Shown piece after piece: positions 8,055 through 16,727 of a stretch of DNA of 64,000 nt. Location of the stretch: positions 47,040 to 111,039 of the forward strand of contig CAWIHA010000015.1 in NCBI GenBank assembly GCA_963835855.1, read 5' to 3'. Position 1 is the stretch's first letter, and each line of letters starts with the position of its first letter. A program made the position numbers and the translations under genes. This stretch comes from CAWIHA01 sp963835855. Its GTDB lineage: Bacteria > Acidobacteriota > Terriglobia > Bryobacterales > Bryobacteraceae. Below the pieces are notes generated by a model. It saw nothing but the letters and a program-made list of their open reading frames with translations. It did no database searches and was not told where the DNA came from.

Positions 8055-9284
8055 ATGCGTACCATCTTCCACGTCGACATGGATGCCTTCTTCGTTTCCG
8101 TGGAAGAGCTGTTTGATCCCTCGCTGAAGGGCAAAGCGGTGGTGGTGGGCGGGCGGCCGAACGAGCGCGGGGTAGTATCGGCGGCGTCATATGAGGCACG
8201 CAAGTTTGGGGTGCACTCAGCGTTGCCGTTGCGCACAGCGTACAAGTTGTGCCCGCACGCGATTTTCGTGGACGGGCATCCGGACCGGTATCGCGATTGC
8301 TCGCACCAGGTTTTTGGCGTGCTGAACCATTTCTCGCCGCAAGTGGAGATGGCCTCGATTGATGAGGCGTATGTCGACATGACCGGGACCGAGCGGTTGC
8401 ATGGCCCGCCCCTGCGCGCGGCGCACGCGCTGCATGAGGCCATGCGCGCAGAAACGCAGCTCAACTGCTCGATCGGGATCGGAACCTCACGGCTGGTAGC
8501 TAAGATCTCTTCCGACCAAGCCAAGCCGAACGGTGTACTGTGGGTTCTTCCCGGCCAAGAAGTGCGATTTCTTGCACCGCTCGATGTGCGCAAAGTTCCG
8601 GGCGTGGGCAAAGTGACGGAGAAGAACTTGAACGCGCTGGGTATTCACAAGGTCGGCGACTTGGCGCGCTTCGATGAAGACTTTCTCGAAAGCCGTTTCG
8701 GCAAGTGGGGGCTAGCACTGGCCGGTAAGGCGCGCGGTCTAGATGCCGGGGGCTGGTTCGATAGCGAGGTCGGCGCCGACACGGAAGCGAAATCGATCAG
8801 CCACGAGCACACCTACCGCGAAGACACGGGCGACGCCGACGTGCTAGAGGCAACACTCGCGCGGCTTTCGGAGATGGTTGGCCGCCGCCTCCGTGAGAAT
8901 GGCCTGCACGCGCGCACACTCCAGCTCAAGCTGCGCTATCAGGATTTCTCGACGATTACGCGCGCGCACACGCTGGCTCGGCCAACCCAAGTAGACACCG
9001 AAATTTTCGAAGAGATTCGAGCGCTGTTTCAAGCGAATTGGGAAAAGGGCGCCAAGGTGCGGCTGCTGGGTGTGCATGCGGCGTCGTTTGAAGACGCCGG
9101 GCCACAACTCGATTTACTTGGCGAAGACAAGAAGCACCAACGTTGGGAGCAGGCGCTGGCCGCGGCGGACCGGCTGCGCGACAAGTACGGCGAATCGGCG
9201 GTTTCGCTTGCCTCCGGCATGCGGGGCAGATTCCGCGAGCGCACTCACGAGAACCCCGCGGGCCTTCCCGGGAAGCCGAAATAG
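8055..9284 (+). CDS. dinB: DNA polymerase IV (Y family)
   Basis: This 409-residue translesion polymerase has the catalytic acidic residues D8 in HVDMDAFF and D103-E104 in SIDEAYVDM. The steric finger motif AASYEARKFGV and the HhH thumb (VRKVPGVGKVTEKNLNALGI) are present. The little-finger domain is followed by QLDLLGED, a likely beta-clamp-binding motif. DinB extends mismatched or damaged primers and is usually SOS-regulated; no LexA box was recognised here, and the gene follows the small pair by only 3 bp. Confidence 0.95.
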   Translation: MRTIFHVDMDAFFVSVEELFDPSLKGKAVVVGGRPNERGVVSAASYEARKFGVHSALPLRTAYKLCPHAIFVDGHPDRYRDCSHQVFGVLNHFSPQVEMASIDEAYVDMTGTERLHGPPLRAAHALHEAMRAETQLNCSIGIGTSRLVAKISSDQAKPNGVLWVLPGQEVRFLAPLDVRKVPGVGKVTEKNLNALGIHKVGDLARFDEDFLESRFGKWGLALAGKARGLDAGGWFDSEVGADTEAKSISHEHTYREDTGDADVLEATLARLSEMVGRRLRENGLHARTLQLKLRYQDFSTITRAHTLARPTQVDTEIFEEIRALFQANWEKGAKVRLLGVHAASFEDAGPQLDLLGEDKKHQRWEQALAAADRLRDKYGESAVSLASGMRGRFRERTHENPAGLPGKPK

Positions 9285-9290
9285 CGCCAG

Positions 9291-11717
9291 ATGCCCGAAG
9301 GCGCATACCGTTACTGCGACGTCAGTCTGCCGGTGCCACTCGACCGGCCCTTCACGTACTCGCTCCCGGAAACTTTGCGGCACCGGGTGCGGCCGGGGTG
9401 CCGGCTGATCGTGCCGTTTGGCGTCCGCAAGCTCACCGGCGTGGCACTACGATGTCACGATGACGTGCCAGCGGTTGAGGCGCGTGATGCGCTGAGGCTG
9501 ATCGACTCCGAGCCGGTGCTCGATGCAGAGCTGCTCACGCTGGCGCGGTGGATCGCCGGGTACTATTGCGCTCCGCTCGGCGAGGTGTTGCGTGCCATGC
9601 TGCCGCTCGCGAGCGAAGTCCGTGCGGGCAAAGTTTATTCGCTGACCGCTGCCGGTTTCGACGCTGCGCGGCAACTGCTACTTGATGCGGGGCCGGAAGA
9701 TCCCGTGGCTGCTGTGCTGCGAATGCTGGAGAAACGCCCGCTATCGGCGGCATATCTCAACAAGAAACTCCCGCTCGCGGACAAGGCGATTCGCTCGCTC
9801 GAACGGAAAGGCTTCCTGGTCGCGGAAGAGCATCACACCGAACGCGATCCGCTGCGCTCTCCATCAGAGAGGCTGCGCGTGGAGCTGGAGCACGAGCCAG
9901 ACGAACGCAAGCTGCCAAAGGCGGAACGTGAGCTGATCGCGTTTCTGATGCTGCATCCTGGCTCGCACAATCTCAAAGACGTCGAGCAGCAGGTCCGCAA
10001 CGGAAGTCTGGCCGCACGGTCGCTGGCGCGGAAGCGAATCCTCAAGTTGACTCGGGAACCGATGTCCGCCGTGGGCGCGGGCCCGGTTCGCGCGCGGCAC
10101 ACGCTGAATGCCGCACAGCAGCAGGCATTCGCGACGATCCAGGCAGCCATCCGGGAGAAACAATTCCGCACCTTTCTGTTACATGGGATTACGGGGTCGG
10201 GAAAGACAGAGGTCTATTTGAGCGCGATTGAAGCGACGCTCGCGGAGGGCCGCAGCGCGCTGTTGCTGGTACCGGAAATCGCTTTGACGCCGGCGGTCGC
10301 AGGCCAGTTTTTCGCCAGGTTCGGCGACCGCGTGGCCATCCTGCACAGTGCGTTCACCGACACCGAGCGCACGGAGCAGTGGCGCCGCATTCGCTCGGGA
10401 GCCGCTGGAGTGGTGGTCGGCACGCGTTCGGGAGTTTTCGCGCCGGTACGCAACCTAGGGTTGATCGTGGTTGACGAAGAGCATGACCAAAGCTACAAGC
10501 AGGAGGAAACGCCCCGTTACAACGGCCGCGACGTGGCTATCGTTCGCGCGCAGGCTGCCAGGGCATGCGTCGTACTGGGCTCGGCTACACCGAGCCTGGA
10601 GAGCCGGTACAATGCGCAGCGCGGCAAGTACACGTTACTGGAACTGCCGGAGCGCATCGAACAGCGTCCGCTGCCCACGGTCGAGCTGATCGACATGCGC
10701 GAAGAGTTTCTGGAAACGCGCAAACAAGCCACGTTCTCGCGACGACTCATCGAAGCCATCGGCCAGCGGCTAGATAGCGGTGAACAGACCATGCTGCTGC
10801 TCAACCGCCGCGGATTTTCCAGCTTCGTGGCCTGCCGCGCGTGCGGCGAGCGTATCCAGTGCCGCAACTGCTCCGTTACGCTGACGTATCATCGCCGCGA
10901 TCGCCGCTTGCTTTGCCACTACTGCGGTTATGCCGAGCGCGTACCGTCGGTGTGTCCGAAATGCCATAGCGAGCACATTTACTTTCTGGGCGTCGGCTCG
11001 GAAAAGGTGGAGGAGGAGTTGCACCGCGAGTTCCCCCGCGCGCGCATCACACGGCTCGACCGTGACACCGTCACGGGCAAGCGGCAGTACGAAGTGATTC
11101 TGCAAGGGTTCCGCGAGCGCAGTTACGACATTCTGGTGGGTACGCAGATGATCGCCAAGGGCCACGACATTCCCAACGTGACTCTCGTTGGCGTGGTTTC
11201 GGCCGACGTGGGCCTGGGCCTGCCGGATTTTCGCGCCGCCGAGCGCACGTTCCAGCTCCTGACGCAGGTGGCTGGGCGCGCGGGCCGCGGCGATCTGCCA
11301 GGCATCGTGCTCGTCCAGACCATCAATCCAGAACATTACGCCATTCGCATGGCGGCGTCACATGACTACCAGGCGTTCTACGAGAAGGAGCTCAACTTCC
11401 GGCGCATGATGCATTACCCGCCTTTCACTGCTCTGGCCAACCTCCTGGTGCGCAGCGAGAAGCAGGAGGAGGCGCTGCGGCTTAGCGCGGAACTCGGGCG
11501 GCTGCTAACGCCCGCGCCGGAGAGCATCAAAGTGATGGGCCCGGCGGAGGCGCCGGTACCGCGGCTGAAGAACGAATTCCGCTACCAGATGCTGATCAAA
11601 TCTGCGAGCCGCAAGATTCTCAATGAGCAATTGCGGCGCGTGCGTGATTTCGCTCTAAACAACAAATGGCCGGCAACGGCGCTGGTAATCGACGTCGATC
11701 CACTCACTCTGATGTGA
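9291..11717 (+). CDS. priA: Primosomal protein N' (replication restart helicase)
   Basis: PriA recognises stalled forks and reloads the replicative helicase. The 808-residue protein has the N-terminal 3'-DNA-binding domain (DVSLPVPLDRPFTYSLP), Walker A GITGSGKT at about 299-306, Walker B DEEH near 395, and paired Cys zinc sites (CRACGERIQCRNC and CHYCGYAERVPSVCPKC). The later helicase motifs GTQMIAKGHD and QVAGRAGRG follow. All four Cys pairs are intact. It is 6 bp after dinB, so the two DNA-repair genes are probably co-transcribed. The 3' end meets the convergent DUF481 gene with a 2-bp gap. Confidence 0.97.
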   Translation: MPEGAYRYCDVSLPVPLDRPFTYSLPETLRHRVRPGCRLIVPFGVRKLTGVALRCHDDVPAVEARDALRLIDSEPVLDAELLTLARWIAGYYCAPLGEVLRAMLPLASEVRAGKVYSLTAAGFDAARQLLLDAGPEDPVAAVLRMLEKRPLSAAYLNKKLPLADKAIRSLERKGFLVAEEHHTERDPLRSPSERLRVELEHEPDERKLPKAERELIAFLMLHPGSHNLKDVEQQVRNGSLAARSLARKRILKLTREPMSAVGAGPVRARHTLNAAQQQAFATIQAAIREKQFRTFLLHGITGSGKTEVYLSAIEATLAEGRSALLLVPEIALTPAVAGQFFARFGDRVAILHSAFTDTERTEQWRRIRSGAAGVVVGTRSGVFAPVRNLGLIVVDEEHDQSYKQEETPRYNGRDVAIVRAQAARACVVLGSATPSLESRYNAQRGKYTLLELPERIEQRPLPTVELIDMREEFLETRKQATFSRRLIEAIGQRLDSGEQTMLLLNRRGFSSFVACRACGERIQCRNCSVTLTYHRRDRRLLCHYCGYAERVPSVCPKCHSEHIYFLGVGSEKVEEELHREFPRARITRLDRDTVTGKRQYEVILQGFRERSYDILVGTQMIAKGHDIPNVTLVGVVSADVGLGLPDFRAAERTFQLLTQVAGRAGRGDLPGIVLVQTINPEHYAIRMAASHDYQAFYEKELNFRRMMHYPPFTALANLLVRSEKQEEALRLSAELGRLLTPAPESIKVMGPAEAPVPRLKNEFRYQMLIKSASRKILNEQLRRVRDFALNNKWPATALVIDVDPLTLM

Positions 11718-11719
11718 CG

Positions 11720-12853
11720 TCAGGGCAAAGTGTACGTGACGCCGGTTGTGAACTGGAACGAGTTTTTCTTGAAACCGGGAGGTGGATCGTTCAAGAACGT
11801 GTCGATGCTATTGACCGCCAGGCTCAAGCGCTTATAGACCGGTAGAGTTAGCCCGGCGTTGGCAACCGCGGAGTAGGCTCGTGTATTATTCCAGGCAGGG
11901 GTCGCGGAAAGTAGTTCTGTGAACAGGATGCCGTGCGGCAGCGTACGGCTATAGTGCTCGGCAAACGTGGAGCCGATGAGGTTCTGGTTACTGGCAGACT
12001 CCTGGAAATTCTGGTTCACATAACTGACGCTGGCTTTGAGATCCAGCGCTTCATTGGCGGTCTTAAGGGCGGTCCACCCCACACCGCCGCCGTACAATTG
12101 CTGTAGGTTAAGCCCCTGGGAAAAGTTGTGATCGTATGCCAATTGCCCGAAACCATAAACGCGTGACGTGAAGTATTGGTCGCGTTCGGCATCGCCGTGA
12201 ATAATAGAAGTCTTCACGGTGGGAGTACTGGGCTGGGTCACCTTTCCATACGAGGCGCTGAAATCGATGAGTGTGCGGTTACTGGGCTCGAGCCAGCCTT
12301 CAGTCGGGACGGCTCGCACCAGAGCGACACTGCCCGTAAGAGTCGTGCTGTCCTGAGTTGCCTCAACCAGCGAGGCGCCGCCTGTGAATGCACCTTTCCA
12401 ATCTTCGAGAAGACCAGGGCGATGCAGCGCCTTCTCGAAACCGGGCTCATCAATGATGTTGACGGTGTCGGCGACGGCCACGGTTTGTGGCGGATTTGCC
12501 CCTCCGGGATTTACCTCAATCTTCTGACCGGTCATTGCGATGGTGCCCCTCGGAATGCCGTCCTCCTCGCGATGGCGAAGCTTCACATTCTTCCCAATGA
12601 CCGCGAAGCGTTGTGAGGTGTGAAGCTCTTGCACCTTCTTCCACTCGACGGTGACTTCTCCCGCCATGTCACTCTTGAAAGTGACCTTGTCTCCAGTGGA
12701 GCGCACCAAATGGCCAATGAGTTTTTCCCCGTCGGTGAAAACAAGAACGTCGGGTCCTGGGTTCGGTTCGCTCTTGGCGGCCTGCGCGAATGCATCAGAA
12801 GCAGCAAGAGCTAGAAGGACCGCGCCGAAAAACAGGCTATTTTTAAGCGTCAT
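11720..12853 (-). CDS. DUF481 family outer-membrane protein
   Basis: This 377-residue protein has a clear signal peptide (SLFFGAVLLALAASDAFAQA). An SH3-like N-terminal part (VFTDGEKLIGHLVRSTGDKV) precedes a long region of alternating amphipathic strands from about residue 150 to the end, as in DUF481 beta-barrel proteins. The last residues (FQFTTGVTYTLP) resemble a barrel-closing strand. DUF481 proteins (YdiY type) are linked to salt or acid stress in some bacteria, but the role is unknown. The gene is convergent with priA. Confidence 0.75.
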   Translation of the reverse strand: MTLKNSLFFGAVLLALAASDAFAQAAKSEPNPGPDVLVFTDGEKLIGHLVRSTGDKVTFKSDMAGEVTVEWKKVQELHTSQRFAVIGKNVKLRHREEDGIPRGTIAMTGQKIEVNPGGANPPQTVAVADTVNIIDEPGFEKALHRPGLLEDWKGAFTGGASLVEATQDSTTLTGSVALVRAVPTEGWLEPSNRTLIDFSASYGKVTQPSTPTVKTSIIHGDAERDQYFTSRVYGFGQLAYDHNFSQGLNLQQLYGGGVGWTALKTANEALDLKASVSYVNQNFQESASNQNLIGSTFAEHYSRTLPHGILFTELLSATPAWNNTRAYSAVANAGLTLPVYKRLSLAVNSIDTFLNDPPPGFKKNSFQFTTGVTYTLP

Positions 12854-12997
12854 TTCACTTCAATTTAACAATGTTAACGACCCGGTTGTCCGCTTTTAAT
12901 GACAGCCTCACCGCGTTGCAGGCCGCGTTCTGTGAGATTCATAACAGTATGTGTCGAGCGCAACCTGCCGATTCGCAAGCTTATGCTACGGGGAACA

Positions 12998-14560
12998 TTA
13001 GGTGTACAGGACTCCTCCCGAGCCGGGCGTGCTCATCCAGATCCTGCGGACGTTATCTTTGAGCAGCTTTCTTACGCGAACCAGGAGTGCCGCGGGATCA
13101 AACGGCTTGACGACATAATCGTTGGCCCCCAGTTGAACCCCGCGGATAACTTCTTTGTCCTGCTGGCAGGCCGTCAGGAGAATCACAGGAATATCGAAAG
13201 TCATCAGACCGCCGCGCAGAGAAGCGAGCACCTCAAATCCGTTCTTGCCGGGCATTTCAATATCGATTACCGCCAAGTCCGGCTGCCAGCTTCGGACGAT
13301 TTCGAGGGCTTTATCACCATCAGCGGCCACTCGACACTCCAACCCCGCGCGCTGCACCGTTGTCTTGACCAATTCCCGCATGGTCGAGTCGTCGTCTACT
13401 ACTAGCACACGGCGCTTGGCACCACTTGTGACGGCCGCCTGCCGTTCCATTTGGGAGGCAGGGTGCAGCACACGGTATAGTCGCAATACCAATTCCTGCT
13501 CTGTCCAAGGTGAAAACATACACTCGACCGCGCCGTCACGGACTGGCTGAAGCTCCATGAGCGCGCTTTGTTTCCCTATGAGCAGGAAAGGATGGTTCCA
13601 TGGTGGAACAGCGGCGGAACCGGACACTGCGCTCAAAATAACGGCGTCGAATGGCCGGACCATCTCTGCACTCGGTAGTGTGGCGGAAACCAGAGTTCGT
13701 GAGAAGGCTTGGTAACGCTCGATCACCCGGGCGAGGCGGGCGCATTCGTCTTGTTGGAAGCCAAACAACGCGAACCGCTTTCCCGCCAGACTCTGCGCTA
13801 GCGCAGCGAACGAAACGTCCGGAGGCGGCGCCGGGACTGTTCTTTGCTTTCGAGATAGCTCTTCCTGCGCGTTCGAGAAGAGTTGCCGAAGCATATCCAG
13901 CAGCTCGCGGATACGTGCATTTGACGGATGCATGTCGCCCTGGACGGCCGCCTCGAGCTCGCGTGCCATGCGGCTGACCTCTGGATACCCGATTGAGCCA
14001 CCACTCCCGGCCCAACGATGCGCGACGATCCGCAGGGTTTTTCCGTCAAGACCAGTATCGAGCGTATCAAGGAGCTCTTTGACCTGCTGCATCGCTTCCG
14101 CTACAAACTCCTCTCGCAGCGCGTCGATCTCCGGATCTGGAGTGAGATCCACATTCTCAGCGGGCGCCGCGGCGTTGGATGCCTTGGCATGCGGACTCAA
14201 GTACTTCTCGACAAAAGCGGGAAAAGTTCCTGGATCAACTGGCCGGGAAATGCAGCCGCTGCAACCTGCGTCCAGTAGTTGTTGTTGGTCATGCTGGCTG
14301 CGAAAGCTCCCAAGACCAAAGACAAGCGTGCCGCGAGCATCCGGGCTGGATCTTAGCCGTTTGACGATCTCCAGCCCACCGCCCCCAGCGAGTTCGACAT
14401 CCACTAAAACAAGCTTCGGGTGCAGTTCCGAAAGAACTCGGATGGCTTCCTCCGGGGTGTTGACCGTGCGTACGTCGAGCCCGCGCTCAGACATCACGGG
14501 CCGAATCAAATCCGACGTGGCTGCGGCGTCTTCTACGATGAGCATGCAACCAGCAGTCAC
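12998..14560 (-). CDS. REC-Hpt-REC response regulator
   Basis: This 520-residue cytosolic phosphorelay protein has a receiver at about 1-120 with D54 in VLVDVELAGG. A histidine phosphotransfer domain follows (about 145-225, H182 in VAHRWAGSGGS). A middle segment (250-370) looks like a decayed receiver with no acceptor Asp that can be placed. A canonical receiver closes the protein (about 383-505, with VVDDD, D433 in VIDIEMPGKNG and the Lys of VVKPFD near 485). There is no output domain, so it likely shuttles phosphate. It is the last gene of a minus-strand group with three SpoA proteins, 198 bp after the nearest. CheA at 25676 is a plausible phosphodonor, which is inference. Confidence 0.85.
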   Translation of the reverse strand: MTAGCMLIVEDAAATSDLIRPVMSERGLDVRTVNTPEEAIRVLSELHPKLVLVDVELAGGGGLEIVKRLRSSPDARGTLVFGLGSFRSQHDQQQLLDAGCSGCISRPVDPGTFPAFVEKYLSPHAKASNAAAPAENVDLTPDPEIDALREEFVAEAMQQVKELLDTLDTGLDGKTLRIVAHRWAGSGGSIGYPEVSRMARELEAAVQGDMHPSNARIRELLDMLRQLFSNAQEELSRKQRTVPAPPPDVSFAALAQSLAGKRFALFGFQQDECARLARVIERYQAFSRTLVSATLPSAEMVRPFDAVILSAVSGSAAVPPWNHPFLLIGKQSALMELQPVRDGAVECMFSPWTEQELVLRLYRVLHPASQMERQAAVTSGAKRRVLVVDDDSTMRELVKTTVQRAGLECRVAADGDKALEIVRSWQPDLAVIDIEMPGKNGFEVLASLRGGLMTFDIPVILLTACQQDKEVIRGVQLGANDYVVKPFDPAALLVRVRKLLKDNVRRIWMSTPGSGGVLYT

Positions 14561-14758
14561 GAGGTTTCCTCCGGCGTAATGGAGTTACTTAGGCGCAGCA
14601 GCGGCCGGCTGCTCACAGAATGGCTACCTTCCGCATTTTATTCTATTTGAGACTCCGATCGCTCAAACAAGCAAGAGTTGTGATGGCTAACGAAGGTTTA
14701 TCAGCATCAACCGCGACTCAATTTTGGAGGTCGACCTTGCCGGCAGGGAGACGCGGCA

Positions 14759-15622
14759 TCAATTCTTAAACACGCGCTGCATCTGCTGCTTAGACGGGAT
14801 TGCGGACGATCGATCCGAGATGGCCGCCCCACGAAGATCAGCAAGATGAGTGATTCGGACAGCATAACTATTGTCGACGGCTACGACCTCTCCACGGGCA
14901 ACGGTTTTCCCATCGACTTTGACCACCACCAAGTCATCGAGCTTTGCGCCGAGCTGAACCACGGATCCAGGTCCCAGGGAAATGGCTTCTGCGAGCGTCA
15001 GGCGAGCGGTCCCCAGGGAGACCGTAACGCACATTTCCAGGTCCTCGAGTGTGCCAAGATCTTCCGGCGTTGCTTTGCCCGGGGCGGCGACCTCACGTGC
15101 GGCAGCTGCGGCTTCCCGTGCTGCAAGCAGTTCGACTAGCGGCGCGGCCACCTGCACATACACCAGAACCGGCGGTTGCGACCCGAACGTCACTTCTACA
15201 GAGGCAGCCGCCGAGTCGAATGGCAACGCAGTTGATTGTGTGGCTTTGAATACAACCTCTTTCTTGAAGCGCGAACTGAGACTCTGCGCCAAAAGCGAGA
15301 CAGCCTGGCCAATCAACTCCCGGTAGGTTTCGAGACAGAGTTGGTCTTCGGGCGCCTCCATCCCTACGGCTGTTAACACTCGCGTGGCGATATCTTTCCA
15401 GGCGCTGGCGGCAGTGTTAATTCCGAGGACAGGACCTCCGGTGAGATTCAGATCATAGACTAAACAATCGATTTCACCATCACGGGCCAGCTGGGTCGCC
15501 GTTGGGCTAACCGTACAAACAGGCCGGTCGCAGCCCATCGACTCCACTGATGTTGCCAGACCCGTTCCCAACTGCTCCAGCAACCAGCAGTGCTCGGCCG
15601 ATAATGTCTCGGGCTCGCTCAT
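14759..15622 (-). CDS. FliN/FliY-like protein with C-terminal SpoA domain
   Basis: This is a 287-residue protein. The C-terminal part (about 190-265) is a SpoA/FliN fold: LEMCVTVSLGTARLTLAEAI, then GSVVQLGAKLDDLVVVKVDG and RGEVVAVDNSYAVRITHL. The N-terminal 160 residues include ETYRELIGQAVSLLAQSL, recalling the CheC/CheX-like domain of FliY but without the E-x-x-N phosphatase signature. An Ala/Glu-rich linker joins the halves. It is the third of three consecutive SpoA proteins. Flagellar FliN/FliY sits at the base of the C-ring and binds CheY-P. Whether this one serves a flagellum is open. Confidence 0.75.
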   Translation of the reverse strand: MSEPETLSAEHCWLLEQLGTGLATSVESMGCDRPVCTVSPTATQLARDGEIDCLVYDLNLTGGPVLGINTAASAWKDIATRVLTAVGMEAPEDQLCLETYRELIGQAVSLLAQSLSSRFKKEVVFKATQSTALPFDSAAASVEVTFGSQPPVLVYVQVAAPLVELLAAREAAAAAREVAAPGKATPEDLGTLEDLEMCVTVSLGTARLTLAEAISLGPGSVVQLGAKLDDLVVVKVDGKTVARGEVVAVDNSYAVRITHLADLRGAAISDRSSAIPSKQQMQRVFKN

Positions 15623-15665
15623 AATCGGATGTTAACGGTCACGCCTGGCAAGCCACATACACGGC

Positions 15666-15998
15666 TCACTCCGAAGCGAGTTGGGTGGCCTGGAGGCGCT
15701 CCGATTGGGTAGCGACTTCGGTGACCCGAATGCCGTAATTGCCCTTGACGATCACCACTTCGCCTCTTGCGACCAGACAATCCTTCACCAGGAGTTCAGC
15801 GGGTTTTTGTATGCTGCCCTCCAGTTCGATCACGGCGCCTTTCGCCAGCTTACGGAGCTTTCCAAATGGCACCCAGGCTCTTCCCACGACGACTCGCAGC
15901 GTGCACTTGGTGTCAAATAAAAGTGCCTTCGCTCTCGCGTTGGCTGACGCGTTTTCGACGGCCCCTGCCGATTCGATCAACCCCGAAGTTTCAGGCAT
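15666..15998 (-). CDS. FliN-like switch protein (SpoA domain)
   Basis: This 110-residue protein is nearly all SpoA domain: CTLRVVVGRAWVPFGKLRKL, the Gly-rich turn AKGAVIEL, and the highly typical ARGEVVIVKGNYGIRVTEV. It ends TQSERLQATQLA, close to the FliN C-terminus. The size fits FliN. It lies 34 bp after the upstream SpoA gene and 43 bp before the next, so the three are likely one transcript. FliM and FliG homologues are encoded 22 kb away in the same signalling locus. Confidence 0.78.
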   Translation of the reverse strand: MPETSGLIESAGAVENASANARAKALLFDTKCTLRVVVGRAWVPFGKLRKLAKGAVIELEGSIQKPAELLVKDCLVARGEVVIVKGNYGIRVTEVATQSERLQATQLASE

Positions 15999-16032
15999 CG
16001 CCCAACCTCACTGTCACGTCTCGCGTAGCCCC

Positions 16033-16431
16033 TTAGTGCTCGGCGGTCAGATCAGAGATGCGCACTCCGGCATTGTCATTGAAAGCGATGATTTCGCCAA
16101 CGCCTACGTACGTCCCGCCTATTCTGACTTCGACCGGCTCACCGGCCGCCTTATTTAGAGTGAGTATGCTCCCTGCAGCCAGTTGCAGAACATCCTGGAT
16201 TGTGGCGGCGTGGCGATCCAGTTCCACTTCCACTTCCAGGGGAACATCACTCAGGTGTGCCATTTCGCGATCTCTGTTGATTGCCGTCATAATTAGAAAC
16301 CCAGCGTCGGCCATCGATCGGCAGATAGATGCAACCGAGTGCAATCCAGCTACCAAAACATCTTTATTATTTTCAAGCAGTTCCGTCTGCAGCCGTGTCA
16401 GAGCTTGTCGTAATGACGCCGATGCTGTCAA
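16033..16431 (-). CDS. FliN-like switch protein (SpoA domain)
   Basis: This 132-residue protein is the first gene of the minus-strand group. Residues from about 60 onward form a SpoA domain (DVPLEVEVELDRHAATIQDV, AAGSILTLNKAAGEPVEV, VGVGEIIAFNDNAGVRISDL), close to canonical FliN. The N-terminal 60 residues are a helical extension (SLRQALTRLQTELLENNKDV) of unknown role. The intergenic region upstream (16432-16727) is shared with the divergent sigma-54 activator gene. Confidence 0.75.
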   Translation of the reverse strand: MTASASLRQALTRLQTELLENNKDVLVAGLHSVASICRSMADAGFLIMTAINRDREMAHLSDVPLEVEVELDRHAATIQDVLQLAAGSILTLNKAAGEPVEVRIGGTYVGVGEIIAFNDNAGVRISDLTAEH

Positions 16432-16727
16432 AAGTCTGACAGGCGATGATACCCGGCCGGATAGCTGCCGTTATCCTCCGGATCGGGGTTGTGAGTTTCA
16501 GTACCTTCAGGGGTGGGTTGCGCAATCTCTTGAATACAAGTTCCGCCTACACTTAGATAACGAAGGAAAGGGGGAACCGTTGGGTGCAGGCGCACGAGTG
16601 GGGCGCTCTTGCACAACGGGATAATATGGGCCGCACATCGAGTTGCTCCATCGTTCATTGAGCGAATGCGAGGCGCGGGGTCTGCCGCGTGATCCAGCAT
16701 GATTTAGCTCAGCAGGTCTAGTTCTCT

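Noticed and set aside
16600..16625. Sigma-54 site upstream of the PAS activator
   Set aside because: A GG and GC pair is present, but 9 bases apart, one short of the required spacing.
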